From JALEFZ01 sp039817415 (GTDB lineage: Bacteria > Bacteroidota > Bacteroidia > J057): 64,000 bases of DNA. Of the stretch, positions 43,629 through 51,786 are shown piece after piece. The notes beneath the pieces were generated by a model, which was not told the DNA's origin, did not search any database, and worked only from the letters and a program-made list of their open reading frames with translations. Position numbers and translations under genes: made by a program. The stretch is taken from positions 62,001-126,000 of the forward strand of contig JBCBVV010000014.1 in assembly GCA_039817415.1 (NCBI GenBank), written 5' to 3'. Positions within the stretch are counted from its first letter, which is position 1; the number at the start of each line of letters is the position of its first letter.

Positions 43629-45755
43629 TTACGAGTCTTGTAGGATGATTTTACATCCAGGCAGCATTTTCTGAATGGTATCAAGCCCACCTTCTCCTAT
43701 TTGATCTTTGCTCAGGGTTAACTTCTTCAGCTTTTTGAGGTCCTTCAGCACTTTGAAATTACCGATAGGATTGTGGGCGACATGCAATTCTTTCAAGCCT
43801 TGCATGTTTTTCAGTGGATTAAGGTTTTTGACCTTACAATGTAGAATCGACAGTTTGGTAAGACCATGAAGTTCTCTGATAGGATTCAAGGAAGATATCT
43901 GGCAGCCGTCCATCGACAAAACTTCCAATTCCTTCAACTTCTTGAGCGGCTCCAAATCCTTGATCTTGGTGTGGTTGATATGAAGTTGACTCAAGTAAAT
44001 CAGCGCACCCAATTGGGACAAAGATTCAACCAAGGAATGGGAAAGGGATAGTCTTCTCAGTCGGTCAAGATGACGAAGAGGTTGGAGGTTCCTAACCAGG
44101 CAATGATCTAGGTTGAGATCTTCCAGCATATGCATGGCTTGTAGCACACTTAGGTCTTGTATCCCAGTTTGGGTCAATACCAGTCGTCTGAGTTCATCCA
44201 ATCCGATAAGAGACTTGAAGTCTTTTACCTTGGTATGGCTCACATCCAACTCACGCAAAGAGGTCAATGGGCTGATTACATTGAGCTCGTCTAGTTCATG
44301 GAATTCAAGGCTTCTGATGCTGGCAATATCCGCAGAATCCATTTGCGCAAAGGATTTGGCCTCTCCATTGTCCAACTTAGCCTTGGCCCTTCCATCTAGC
44401 CCTTGAATAAAAGGAATGGTGTTTTTTAGGAAAATTAACTCATTGTAGAATGCCCTAGCTTGTCCCAAGCCTTCAAAGTCCATTCTTTCAAAAAACTTCG
44501 AATTGTCTCTACACTCAACAGCCAGGAAATATTCTAAGATGGACTTATGGGCAAATTTATACTGCCCAGTCATATTGCGATTCAGCAAAGACCGACTTTT
44601 GATTTCGATTTCCTCTAGCTTGATTTCATGGTTCTCGGCAAAGGTCCTGATTTCCCTTTCTGTCATGAAGAGTCCGTTCCTATTGCGTCTATTGGAATAG
44701 ATATTAAGGGCAACCTCTTGAGAAAATCGATACAACTCATCCTTAAAAGATTCTCTTCTATCTGGCCCTACTCGGTCTGCTTCCCGCTGAATCCACTTTT
44801 TAATCACCATTCGATAAAGATTGGTGACGTATTCGTACACGACATCCTCCTCCAATAAATCCTCGATATAACTCAAAATCATCGGCCTCACCATCAGAGA
44901 GGGAGACTTAGAGACGATCTGGGTGGCTCGCTCTTTTTTCTTTTTGCTAAAGGGCCCGAAACGTTTACTCAGATAAATAGAAATGTCCTTTTCATCGAAA
45001 GGAGCTAGGTACATCTTGAAAAAGGTAATGAACCCTTGCCTTCCTCCATACCATTTGATGGTGGTTTCTCTTGGTTCTGCATCCTCTGAAGGGAAAAACT
45101 GAGTTCGGCAGGTAAAGACGACAACCCTAAACTCCTGCACCTTATTGATGATGCGGTTTAGGCGTTTTTTGTAGGTTCTGACTGCCTGATTGTCTTCATC
45201 CAAACCATCCAGTAAGAGTATAGTATTTCTTGGATCTTCTATTTCATCTATATGTTGAAGGAGTTTGGGAGCTCCAAGCGGAAGGAGTTTGATGTTGTAT
45301 TTGGCTCTACCCAACTGCTTTTGCCGCAGGTAACTCAGGTAGAGATTTAACATAAAGGTGGTCTTTCCCATACCTGAACCTGCGAGGATCATATAGAATC
45401 GCTGCGCATCATTCTTTTCGGGCTTAAAGCCTTTGTTAATGAAGAAAGGGATTAGCTTTTCACGGGCGATAACCCGATTGCTCTCTTGTAGTTCGTGGTA
45501 ATTGGAAGGCGGATTTGACTGAAACTTAGTCGGAACATAGTATTCTGTTGCCTTGCTGATATCCTGAGGGGAAAAGAATGGATGCAGGTCTTTTTCAGCC
45601 GCATTGGCCCTTCTTCTTTTGTATATCCATATACCTAAACGCCACAATCCTCCCAATACACTTAACCCAATCACCAGGAAGACGGAGTACATCTCCCACG
45701 TTCTTTCAGTGGTGTTGGAAAAGTCGAACCAGGATTGGAGGATAAATTGGGTCAT
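43629..45755 (-). CDS. Membrane-anchored NACHT-type NTPase with 22-residue leucine-rich repeats (bacterial NLR-like)
   Basis: 708 residues. A single membrane helix at about 22-45 is followed by a basic stretch, then a STAND/NACHT NTPase: Walker A GSGMGKTT (126-133) and Walker B LLLDGLDED (180-188). The middle (about 200-450) is a helical extension of the NACHT module, with IVSKSPSLMVRPMILSYI and HKSILEYFLAVE typical of NACHT proteins. From about residue 490 to 700 there are nine tandem leucine-rich repeats of 22 residues each, e.g. LTSLRELDVSHTKVKDF. The architecture is that of bacterial NLR-related proteins, many of which defend against phage; the ligand and the downstream effect here are unknown. 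Confidence 0.85.
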   Translation of the reverse strand: MTQFILQSWFDFSNTTERTWEMYSVFLVIGLSVLGGLWRLGIWIYKRRRANAAEKDLHPFFSPQDISKATEYYVPTKFQSNPPSNYHELQESNRVIAREKLIPFFINKGFKPEKNDAQRFYMILAGSGMGKTTFMLNLYLSYLRQKQLGRAKYNIKLLPLGAPKLLQHIDEIEDPRNTILLLDGLDEDNQAVRTYKKRLNRIINKVQEFRVVVFTCRTQFFPSEDAEPRETTIKWYGGRQGFITFFKMYLAPFDEKDISIYLSKRFGPFSKKKKERATQIVSKSPSLMVRPMILSYIEDLLEEDVVYEYVTNLYRMVIKKWIQREADRVGPDRRESFKDELYRFSQEVALNIYSNRRNRNGLFMTEREIRTFAENHEIKLEEIEIKSRSLLNRNMTGQYKFAHKSILEYFLAVECRDNSKFFERMDFEGLGQARAFYNELIFLKNTIPFIQGLDGRAKAKLDNGEAKSFAQMDSADIASIRSLEFHELDELNVISPLTSLRELDVSHTKVKDFKSLIGLDELRRLVLTQTGIQDLSVLQAMHMLEDLNLDHCLVRNLQPLRHLDRLRRLSLSHSLVESLSQLGALIYLSQLHINHTKIKDLEPLKKLKELEVLSMDGCQISSLNPIRELHGLTKLSILHCKVKNLNPLKNMQGLKELHVAHNPIGNFKVLKDLKKLKKLTLSKDQIGEGGLDTIQKMLPGCKIILQDS

Positions 45756-45766
45756 GGATGCGAAGG

Positions 45767-45774
45767 CAAAAATA
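45767..45774 (-). promoter_or_regulatory. Possible -7 box for the NACHT-LRR gene
   Basis: TATTTTTG on the minus strand fits TAnnTTTG, 12 bases before the ATG; a transcript from here would be almost leaderless. No clear -33 element. Confidence 0.3.
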
Positions 45775-46071
45775 TTGAAGTTTGGTCGTAGTCGTCTCTT
45801 GGCAGGGGAAATCAGCCTTCAAATGTCTTTCCAGTCAAATTCCCCCAATTCACCAGAAATACGAATCTACGACAATGAGAAACAATTCCCAAGGTGGAAA
45901 AGGACCCTTTCAACCTTAACATAAATGAGAATCTTAGCATATGTAAGACTTCACAATCTTCAAAGTTTGTTCAAATGCGACCAATTCATCATTTTTTTCA
46001 TATACAACCATCCAAAGCGGAATTTTTACCGTTGTATGGTTAACTTCTAAAGCAAACACTTCAGCATAAAA
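45775..46071. other. Gap of about 300 bases between divergent genes
   Basis: AT-rich upstream region shared by the minus-strand NACHT-LRR gene and the plus-strand DUF3089 gene. I see no RNA gene and no convincing reading frame. It should hold both promoters. Confidence 0.4.
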
Positions 46072-47127
46072 ATGAGACCATATCTTTTTCCTGTTCTCTT
46101 TTCCATCCTCCTATATCTTTCAGGATGTAGTGATGTTGCACCTCCTAAAATTGGGTTTGACACCACCAATATCCCTTTAGCACCAGTCTACACAGACATC
46201 AGCAACTGGGCAGCCCATCCTGAAAAAGTAGAATATTCAGATACGATTCCTTCGAAAGAGGTAGATCTTCAAGGTGCCCTGCCTACTGAGCATGCCAAAG
46301 CAGATGTATTCTTTATTCACCCCACAACTTTGATGGGTGGGAAAACTTGGAATGCTTCTGTCGAGGATGAAGACCTGAACAAAAAGACTGAATCCTTTGC
46401 CATTAAGCATCAGGCTTCCATTTTCAATCGTTCGGGTAGGATTTATTCACCCAGATATCGTCAGATGGCTTTGGGAGGATTTTACACTGAGGATAAAAGG
46501 TCTATGGCCCAGGCACTTGAAGTTGCCTATGGAGACGTAAAAAGAGCCTTTGAACATTATCTAGCCCACGAAAACCAAGGACGCCCTATTATCATAGCTT
46601 CTCATAGCCAAGGAACGGTTCATGGCATTCGCCTAGTCAAGGAGTTTTTTGACGGCAAGGAATTACAGGATAAGCTGGTTTGTGGGTACCTGATAGGATG
46701 GCCTTTTCCACAAGATACATTCAAGAGTATTCCTGTATGTAACGAACCCTCCTCCATTGGATGTGTTGTAGGATGGTGTAGTTGGCAGAAAGGAAAGGAG
46801 CCAAACAAAAAATATGATGGCTTCTATGACAATGCCGTTGTGGTGAATCCCATTAACTGGAAAGCAGATGGAAGCTATGCCCCTTCTTCTCAACACAAAG
46901 GTTTTGTAGGACCTTCTTACAAGAAGATTGAGGAACAAAAAGTAGATGCTCAAGCACATAATGGCATCCTTTGGGTGAGCAAACCATCCGCCCTGATCAC
47001 GACCTCCAACTATCATATTGGTGATTTGAACCTCTTCTGGCTGGATGTCAGGAAGAATGCACAGGAAAGAGTCAACGCCTTTCTCGATAAGTTCAAACTC
47101 TCAGAAGAGGAATCCATCAAGAAATAA
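46072..47127 (+). CDS. DUF3089 lipoprotein, alpha/beta-hydrolase-like
   Basis: 351 residues with SPII lipobox SILLYLSGC. DUF3089 marks are ADVFFIHPTTLMGGKTWNA and SIFNRSGRIYSPRYRQM, with the nucleophile elbow ASHSQGT. DUF3089 members are predicted secreted esterases. The start is supported by its position directly before the signal peptide. A stem-loop follows at 47159-47179. Confidence 0.88.
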   Translation: MRPYLFPVLFSILLYLSGCSDVAPPKIGFDTTNIPLAPVYTDISNWAAHPEKVEYSDTIPSKEVDLQGALPTEHAKADVFFIHPTTLMGGKTWNASVEDEDLNKKTESFAIKHQASIFNRSGRIYSPRYRQMALGGFYTEDKRSMAQALEVAYGDVKRAFEHYLAHENQGRPIIIASHSQGTVHGIRLVKEFFDGKELQDKLVCGYLIGWPFPQDTFKSIPVCNEPSSIGCVVGWCSWQKGKEPNKKYDGFYDNAVVVNPINWKADGSYAPSSQHKGFVGPSYKKIEEQKVDAQAHNGILWVSKPSALITTSNYHIGDLNLFWLDVRKNAQERVNAFLDKFKLSEEESIKK

Positions 47128-47158
47128 TGTGGTATTAATGTAACTCTCTCATATAAAA

Positions 47159-47179
47159 GGGCTTCCCACTGGGAAGCCC
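47159..47179. terminator. Stem-loop between convergent genes
   Basis: GGGCTTCCC / GGGAAGCCC with a three-base loop. The T run is on the minus-strand side, so it may mainly end the small membrane protein gene at 47199. Confidence 0.75.
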
Positions 47180-47198
47180 GATTCGTATTGCATAAAGA

Positions 47199-47375
47199 TT
47201 ATTCCGTGCTACCTATGAGTACTTCATCCGAAGGAGAAGCAGAGCGCTTCATCAAAACCCCAAGCATGACCATAAAGGGCACAAACAGCAGGGCTGGAAA
47301 GAAGTAGTAAAGAATGAGTCCGAATGAGCAAGGTAGCAATAGAACGCGGATGAGTTTTAAATCGAATTTCTCCAT
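47199..47375 (-). CDS. Small membrane protein
   Basis: About 58 residues from the ATG at 47375 (the longer reading starts at 47402). Two membrane helices, LIRVLLLPCSFGLILYYF and LLFVPFMVMLGVLM, end in a short Ser/Glu-rich tail. Function unknown; the composition and the terminator support a real gene, but no partner is visible. Confidence 0.5.
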   Translation of the reverse strand: MEKFDLKLIRVLLLPCSFGLILYYFFPALLFVPFMVMLGVLMKRSASPSDEVLIGSTE

Positions 47376-47481
47376 TTCAACAGGTTTTAAACAAATATAC
47401 ACTGAATGGATAATCCCTCGACATCAATTTATCGAAGGCGAAAAAACTTTAGAGATATTGTAAAATGGGATAAGTAAGAAA

Positions 47482-47643
47482 TTGGGCTTTGCTGTCGAAA
47501 ATGGAGAAATAGAAATGTATTTTCAGGAGAAAATATTGCCAAAAGACGAAAATTCTCAAAAATTACTAGATCAATTTTGTCAAAAGGGCCCTTTGTATCA
47601 ATGGCGCAGGGATGTAGTTTTTGATAGGATTTTTTTATCGTGA
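47482..47643 (+). other. Possible short reading frame or gene remnant
   Basis: TTG start at 47482, 53 codons, with an internal ATG at 47515 that would leave 42. The composition looks protein-like (MYFQEKILPKDENSQKLLDQ, then FCQKGPLYQWRRD), but there is no family match in memory and no RBS. It fills the gap 47403-47656. Confidence 0.2.
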
Positions 47644-47656
47644 TTTTTGACCGATT

Positions 47657-47998
47657 CTACCAAAACCAGCCTCTTTGCTTTTTTTTGAAGCCAATTTGGA
47701 TCACTCCGTCCTTCTCTCTCACAGGATAGACCTCAATATAATAGCCTCCACGTTCGGCTTGTCCTGTCTTCAGATCGAAGGCATATCTATGCCATGGACA
47801 GATCACACAGTCGTTCTCATCGATCCATCCATCTCCTAAAGGACCATTTGCGTGCGGGCATTTGGCATCAAAAGCGTACCACTTTTCTTTGTGATAGCTA
47901 AGGCAATACCCCTTTTTCCCGATCTTGAATTCCGCGATTTTACCCTCCTTCGCTTGCTGGGTATATTTTTGTTCGAGGGGAAACCATTCATAAGCCAT
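47657..47998 (-). CDS. Rieske [2Fe-2S] ferredoxin-like protein
   Basis: 113 residues with the Rieske motif Cys47-x-His49 (CPHANGPLGDG) and Cys67-x2-His70 (CPWHRYAFDL). The size and the ending (REKDGVIQIGFKK) match NirD/dioxygenase-ferredoxin type small Rieske proteins, which carry electrons in the cytoplasm. No oxygenase or nitrite reductase large subunit is near, so its partner is elsewhere. Confidence 0.92.
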   Translation of the reverse strand: MAYEWFPLEQKYTQQAKEGKIAEFKIGKKGYCLSYHKEKWYAFDAKCPHANGPLGDGWIDENDCVICPWHRYAFDLKTGQAERGGYYIEVYPVREKDGVIQIGFKKKQRGWFW

Positions 47999-48015
47999 GC
48001 CCCAAAATAAGGAAA

Positions 48016-48038
48016 GGGCGCTTCACGAAGAAGCGCCC
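48016..48038 (-). terminator. Stem-loop after the small basic protein gene
   Basis: GGGCGCTTC / GAAGCGCCC, nine-base stem and five-base loop; on the minus strand it is followed by TTTCCTTATTTT. It stands between the basic protein gene and the Rieske gene. Confidence 0.65.
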
Positions 48039-48127
48039 CGGTTGAAGTCTGGCAAAAAAGGCTAAAGTTGTGTATTTCTAGGGTATCCAAAATGGACTGG
48101 CCATTCTGATACAGTTACTATGTTCAC

Positions 48128-48448
48128 TTACCAGCGATTCTGGCGATCGTTTTTCTGGATATAAATATTCTTGTTGGCGCGCTTTTGCTTACGGCGGATC
48201 GTGGCTCTTTCGGCAGGAGTTACGACCCCATCTGCTTTCGCTCTTCTTTTGGTAGCGTGAATACGCGCTTGCTGAGCCGAAAGTCGAACCGTCTCCTTCT
48301 TGGTTAGTTCGCCTGATCTGACTCCTTGCTTGATTCTTTTGGTCTGATGGATTTGACGTCCAGTTACTTTAGGTGTGGCAGTCTGAGCAAAGGCAGACAT
48401 TCCAAATCCGAAAAATGCTAGGGCTACAATCAAAAATTTTACTTTCAT
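48128..48448 (-). CDS. Small secreted, very basic protein
   Basis: 106 residues with a signal peptide (FLIVALAFFGFGMSAFAQ). The mature part is dominated by Lys/Arg/Gln-rich helices: GVRSGELTKKETVRLSAQQ, ARIHATKRRAKADG, VVTPAERATIRRKQKRANK. The two halves read like a repeated helix with a turn at SGELT and GVVTPAE, a layout seen in small envelope proteins of Bacteroidota and Proteobacteria. Function unknown; it may bind acidic surfaces. Confidence 0.7.
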   Translation of the reverse strand: MKVKFLIVALAFFGFGMSAFAQTATPKVTGRQIHQTKRIKQGVRSGELTKKETVRLSAQQARIHATKRRAKADGVVTPAERATIRRKQKRANKNIYIQKNDRQNRW

Positions 48449-48629
48449 CGTTATTGTCTTTTTCTGTTTTGTATGTCTTTTGGACGGGGATTAATCGCCT
48501 TCGTTTAATCATAGAAGGGTAAGAATGAGCAAACGTGTCATTTTTTGGATAAAGTATGCTGGATGACATTGCATCTGCGCTGAATACGGATAACTTCACA
48601 CCATCAACCGTAAACCGCTAGTATCATAC

Positions 48630-49916
48630 ATGGCAGAAAGAAGAAAATTCGGGTTCGAAACCCGTATGCTGCATGCAGGACATATTCCAGATGCAGTAAC
48701 TGGAGCAAGGGCTGTTCCGATATACCAAACCACCTCCTACGTCTTTGACAGCACCGATTATGCCGCTCAATTGTTTGAGCTGAAGCAATACGGCAACATA
48801 TACTCCCGTATCAACAATCCAACTACAGCGGTATTTGAAGAAAGGATTGCTTCCCTAGAAAATGCTACCGGTGCCGTGGCGACTGCCAGTGGAATGGCTG
48901 CCCAGTTTATCACCTTCATGACGCTTTTCCAGCCAGGTGATGAGATAGTTGCTTCCTCCCATCTCTATGGAGGTACACATACTCAACTGGAGCATACCAT
49001 GAGAAAAATGGGCGTAAAGGCTCACTTTGTAGATCCTGATGATATCGATGCATGGAAGGAAGCTATCAACGAAAAAACGAGAGCCTTATATGGGGAAACC
49101 ATTGGCAATCCCAAAGGAAGCATACTCGACATCAAGACCCTAGCTGACCTTGCCCACGAGAATCGCATTCCCCTTATTGTGGACAATACCATGGCCTCCC
49201 CTTATTTATGCCAACCCATTGCACATGGAGCTGATATTGTGCTGCACTCTGCGACAAAATTCATAGGAGGACATGGAAATAGTATAGGAGGAGTGATCAC
49301 AGAATCTGGTGAATTTGATTATAGCCATTTCTCAACCATCGCTGATCCTTCACCAGCCTATCACAACCTAAAGTTTTACGAGACCTTTGGGCATTATGCT
49401 TTTTTGATGAAGGCTAGAGTAGAAACCATGCGGGATACAGGCGGATGTCTTTCTCCTTTTAATGCCTTTCAATTGATTCAGGGCTTAGAGACACTTTCTA
49501 TCAGAATGGATCGACACCTGGCCAATGCAAAGGCTATTTCCTCCTTCTTAAAGGATCATCCTAAGGTAGCTTGGGTACATTATGCTGGTCTGGAAGATAG
49601 TCCATGGCATGAACGCGCCAAGGTGTATACCCCCAAAGGTCCAGGTGCTGTCTTTTCCTTTGGTCTCCAAACAAATGGTGATGCCAGACAGGCTGGAAAA
49701 GATTTCATTGAACAACTAGAACTCTTCTCCCACCTAGCCAACATAGGAGATGCAAGGAGCTTGGTCATTCACCCAGCCTCCACGACGCACAGCCAAATGT
49801 CAGAAGAAGAACTTCTCCATGGAGGAGTCGCACCAGAAATGATACGTTTGTCAGTAGGAATGGAAACAACAGAAGATTTATTATGGGATCTGGACCGAGC
49901 ATTAGTAGCGATATAA
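48630..49916 (+). CDS. metY: O-acetylhomoserine sulfhydrylase/aminocarboxypropyltransferase
   Basis: PLP enzyme of the Cys/Met metabolism family that makes homocysteine from O-acetylhomoserine and sulfide. 428 residues is the longer MetY length. The PLP lysine is Lys210 in HSATKFIGGHG, preceded by VDNTMASPYLCQPIAHGAD. The C-terminal GGVAPEMIRLSVGMETTEDL is typical. It starts MAERRKFGFETRMLHAGHI. The next gene overlaps its end if its first ATG is used. Confidence 0.93.
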   Translation: MAERRKFGFETRMLHAGHIPDAVTGARAVPIYQTTSYVFDSTDYAAQLFELKQYGNIYSRINNPTTAVFEERIASLENATGAVATASGMAAQFITFMTLFQPGDEIVASSHLYGGTHTQLEHTMRKMGVKAHFVDPDDIDAWKEAINEKTRALYGETIGNPKGSILDIKTLADLAHENRIPLIVDNTMASPYLCQPIAHGADIVLHSATKFIGGHGNSIGGVITESGEFDYSHFSTIADPSPAYHNLKFYETFGHYAFLMKARVETMRDTGGCLSPFNAFQLIQGLETLSIRMDRHLANAKAISSFLKDHPKVAWVHYAGLEDSPWHERAKVYTPKGPGAVFSFGLQTNGDARQAGKDFIEQLELFSHLANIGDARSLVIHPASTTHSQMSEEELLHGGVAPEMIRLSVGMETTEDLLWDLDRALVAI

Positions 49917-50419
49917 GTTTGAATACCGAACTCAACGCAGAGGAAAGAGCGCACTATCAAAATCCAAAAGCTATCAGAAACCTTCTTCTAAACAGCAAGG
50001 TCATTGCCATGGTAGGTCTTTCTGATAAACCTCATCGACCTAGCCATTTTGTAGCCTCTTATTTAAAATCAGAAGGATACAGAGTCATTCCGGTGAACCC
50101 AAGGGCCACAGAAATACTAGGAGAAAAGGCTTATCCTGATTTGAAAAGCATCTCTTTCCCCGTAGATATAGTAGACATATTTCGTAAACCCGCAGAGGTA
50201 CCTTCCATTGTGGAAGATGCCATCGCCATTGGGGCTAAGGCAGTTTGGCAGCAGTTGAAGATCATCAACCTCGAAGCGGCTCAGGCGGCAAGAGAACATG
50301 GGCTTGTCTCTATTGTTGATCGCTGTGTCAAAATGGAGCATGGCAGATATAGCGGGAACCTCCACTGGGTGGGCATGAACACAGAAATCATCTCTGCCAG
50401 AAAGGCAAAGTTTATTTAG
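49883..50419 (+). CDS. CoA-binding domain protein (YccU type)
   Basis: 178 residues at most. A Rossmann CoA-binding domain is seen in VIAMVGLSDKPHRPSHFVASYL, GYRVIPVNPRATEILGEKAYP, and the later AKAVWQQLKIINLEAA, the usual pattern of YccU/YneT-like proteins. If the start is ATG 49883 it overlaps metY by 34 bases; a TTG at 49919, three bases after the metY stop, would give 166 residues and is a serious alternative. The stop TAG is formed at the junction with a dispersed repeat. Confidence 0.85.
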   Translation: MGSGPSISSDISLNTELNAEERAHYQNPKAIRNLLLNSKVIAMVGLSDKPHRPSHFVASYLKSEGYRVIPVNPRATEILGEKAYPDLKSISFPVDIVDIFRKPAEVPSIVEDAIAIGAKAVWQQLKIINLEAAQAAREHGLVSIVDRCVKMEHGRYSGNLHWVGMNTEIISARKAKFI

Positions 50420-50505
50420 AGACTGTTTAGGTGTATCATGTTTAGTTTACAAGCAGGTTCTTGAAAGGCAACCGTAAACAAGAAGTATAAATCTTGAACC
50501 GTCTC
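50419..50505 (+). repeat. Dispersed inverted-repeat element, copy 2 (87 bp, MITE-like)
   Basis: Starts GAGACTGTTTAG and ends GAACCGTCTC (imperfect inverted repeat); flanked on both sides by TTA (50416-50418 and 50506-50508), consistent with a 3-bp target duplication. Its first 57 or so bases match copy 1 at 25353-25451 read on the minus strand. Removing one copy of TTA with the element would give an uninterrupted TAA stop for the preceding gene. Confidence 0.75.
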
Positions 50506-50522
50506 TTAATCCCTATCGACAC

Positions 50523-51764
50523 TTATTCTGCTAACATCTGGCGAATGAGTTGCTCATTGGTATTAACGAACTCATCGTACAGTCTACCTGTAGCAGGGCC
50601 ATTGAAACCAGTATGAATGGTTCTAATATTTCCACCCTTGTCAATAAAAATAGAAGTAGGATAGGAGATCACTCGACTTAACATAGGTAGCTTCTCAGAA
50701 GCTGTCTTTTTGTTGGTGGTATTAGAAGCCAAGACAATAGGGTAATCGACATCCAGAGATTTTTTCATTTTATCTATGGCAGCGAAAGCTCTTTCTGGAA
50801 GTTTTTGGCGCTCGAAGGCAAGTCCAATGATTTCTAAGCCTTCCCCATGATATTGCTTATACCAGCGGGCAAATAAGGAGGTCTCATCCATACAGTTTGG
50901 ACACCATGAACCCAAGATTTGAATAATAACCGCCTTGCCTTGAAACATCGAGTCGGTAGGATAGGTAATCATTTTTCCATTCTTGTCGGGAAATGAAAAC
51001 TCAATTCCTGTATAGCCTTCCTTGAGATAGGTCAATTGTTCGGGATCAGTTAATTTGACTTCAGTATTAGGTTTTCCGACCCAAGGCTCCTTCCAATGGT
51101 TACCAGAATAAAAGGTGCCTTCTAACGTACCATCTTTTTTCACTTCAGCATCAAACAAAAAGGCATGTGAGCCATCAAAAGCGGACAACTCCATTTTATT
51201 TCCGTTCAATCCACCTTCAAGAAACCTGTAATCACCTGTTTCCGTCCTGAATGTGCCTGAAACCTTCGCACCGTTTTGGTAGAAATACCCAATGGCTGGA
51301 TACTCATCATTTGTACCCTGGCTAAAGGCAACTTCGTACATCGTATCCAATTTGATCTCCGAAGAGTACGTACCAAACCTTGCTCTTTTGCCCTGCACCG
51401 CTACAAAGGGAATGCTGTAGTCATCTCCTCTGGAAGGATCTCTCCACATCCCTTCCCATCTGGCTGAGTCAATCAGTTTGCCCTCAAATACAGATTCAAA
51501 TACTGGCATACTCATTTGGAGAGCTTTCCCAGAATGATTGATGTCCTTAACGATGATGTTCTCATTCGCGTTATGGATCACGAAGTTGTATTTGCCATCG
51601 ACCCTTTTCAGTTCGGCGGTAAAGGGTAAGGAAGGGCGATCCTCAGAATTGAGGCTGACATGCCACATTCCCAAGGCGGGTTCTATGCTAGTACTTTCCT
51701 TTTCAGGGATACAGGATACCCCCAAAAAAAGAATAGGTACTAGGATTAGGCTAATTTTGTTCAT
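50523..51764 (-). CDS. TlpA-like thioredoxin lipoprotein
   Basis: 413 residues; signal with lipobox FLGVSC. About 260 residues of beta-rich DUF4369-like mature domain are followed by a thioredoxin-fold domain with the active site GSWCPNCMDE in the AlkHPr/TSA-like TlpA arrangement, ending in YPTSIFIDKGGNIRTIH. It is likely a membrane-tethered periplasmic disulfide reductase for protein or cytochrome maturation. Upstream of it lies purD, 22 bases away on the same strand. Confidence 0.9.
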   Translation of the reverse strand: MNKISLILVPILFLGVSCIPEKESTSIEPALGMWHVSLNSEDRPSLPFTAELKRVDGKYNFVIHNANENIIVKDINHSGKALQMSMPVFESVFEGKLIDSARWEGMWRDPSRGDDYSIPFVAVQGKRARFGTYSSEIKLDTMYEVAFSQGTNDEYPAIGYFYQNGAKVSGTFRTETGDYRFLEGGLNGNKMELSAFDGSHAFLFDAEVKKDGTLEGTFYSGNHWKEPWVGKPNTEVKLTDPEQLTYLKEGYTGIEFSFPDKNGKMITYPTDSMFQGKAVIIQILGSWCPNCMDETSLFARWYKQYHGEGLEIIGLAFERQKLPERAFAAIDKMKKSLDVDYPIVLASNTTNKKTASEKLPMLSRVISYPTSIFIDKGGNIRTIHTGFNGPATGRLYDEFVNTNEQLIRQMLAE

Positions 51765-51786
51765 GCTTATTTTTGTTAGACAGCAT

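Noticed and set aside
45604..45924. A 106-codon plus-strand frame over the NACHT-LRR gene start
   Set aside because: It overlaps the well-supported N-terminal membrane helix of the minus-strand gene and has no domain.
48449..48629. Possible SAM riboswitch before metY
   Set aside because: I looked for the conserved SAM-I and SAM-II cores and did not see them; nothing more than an ordinary leader is supported.
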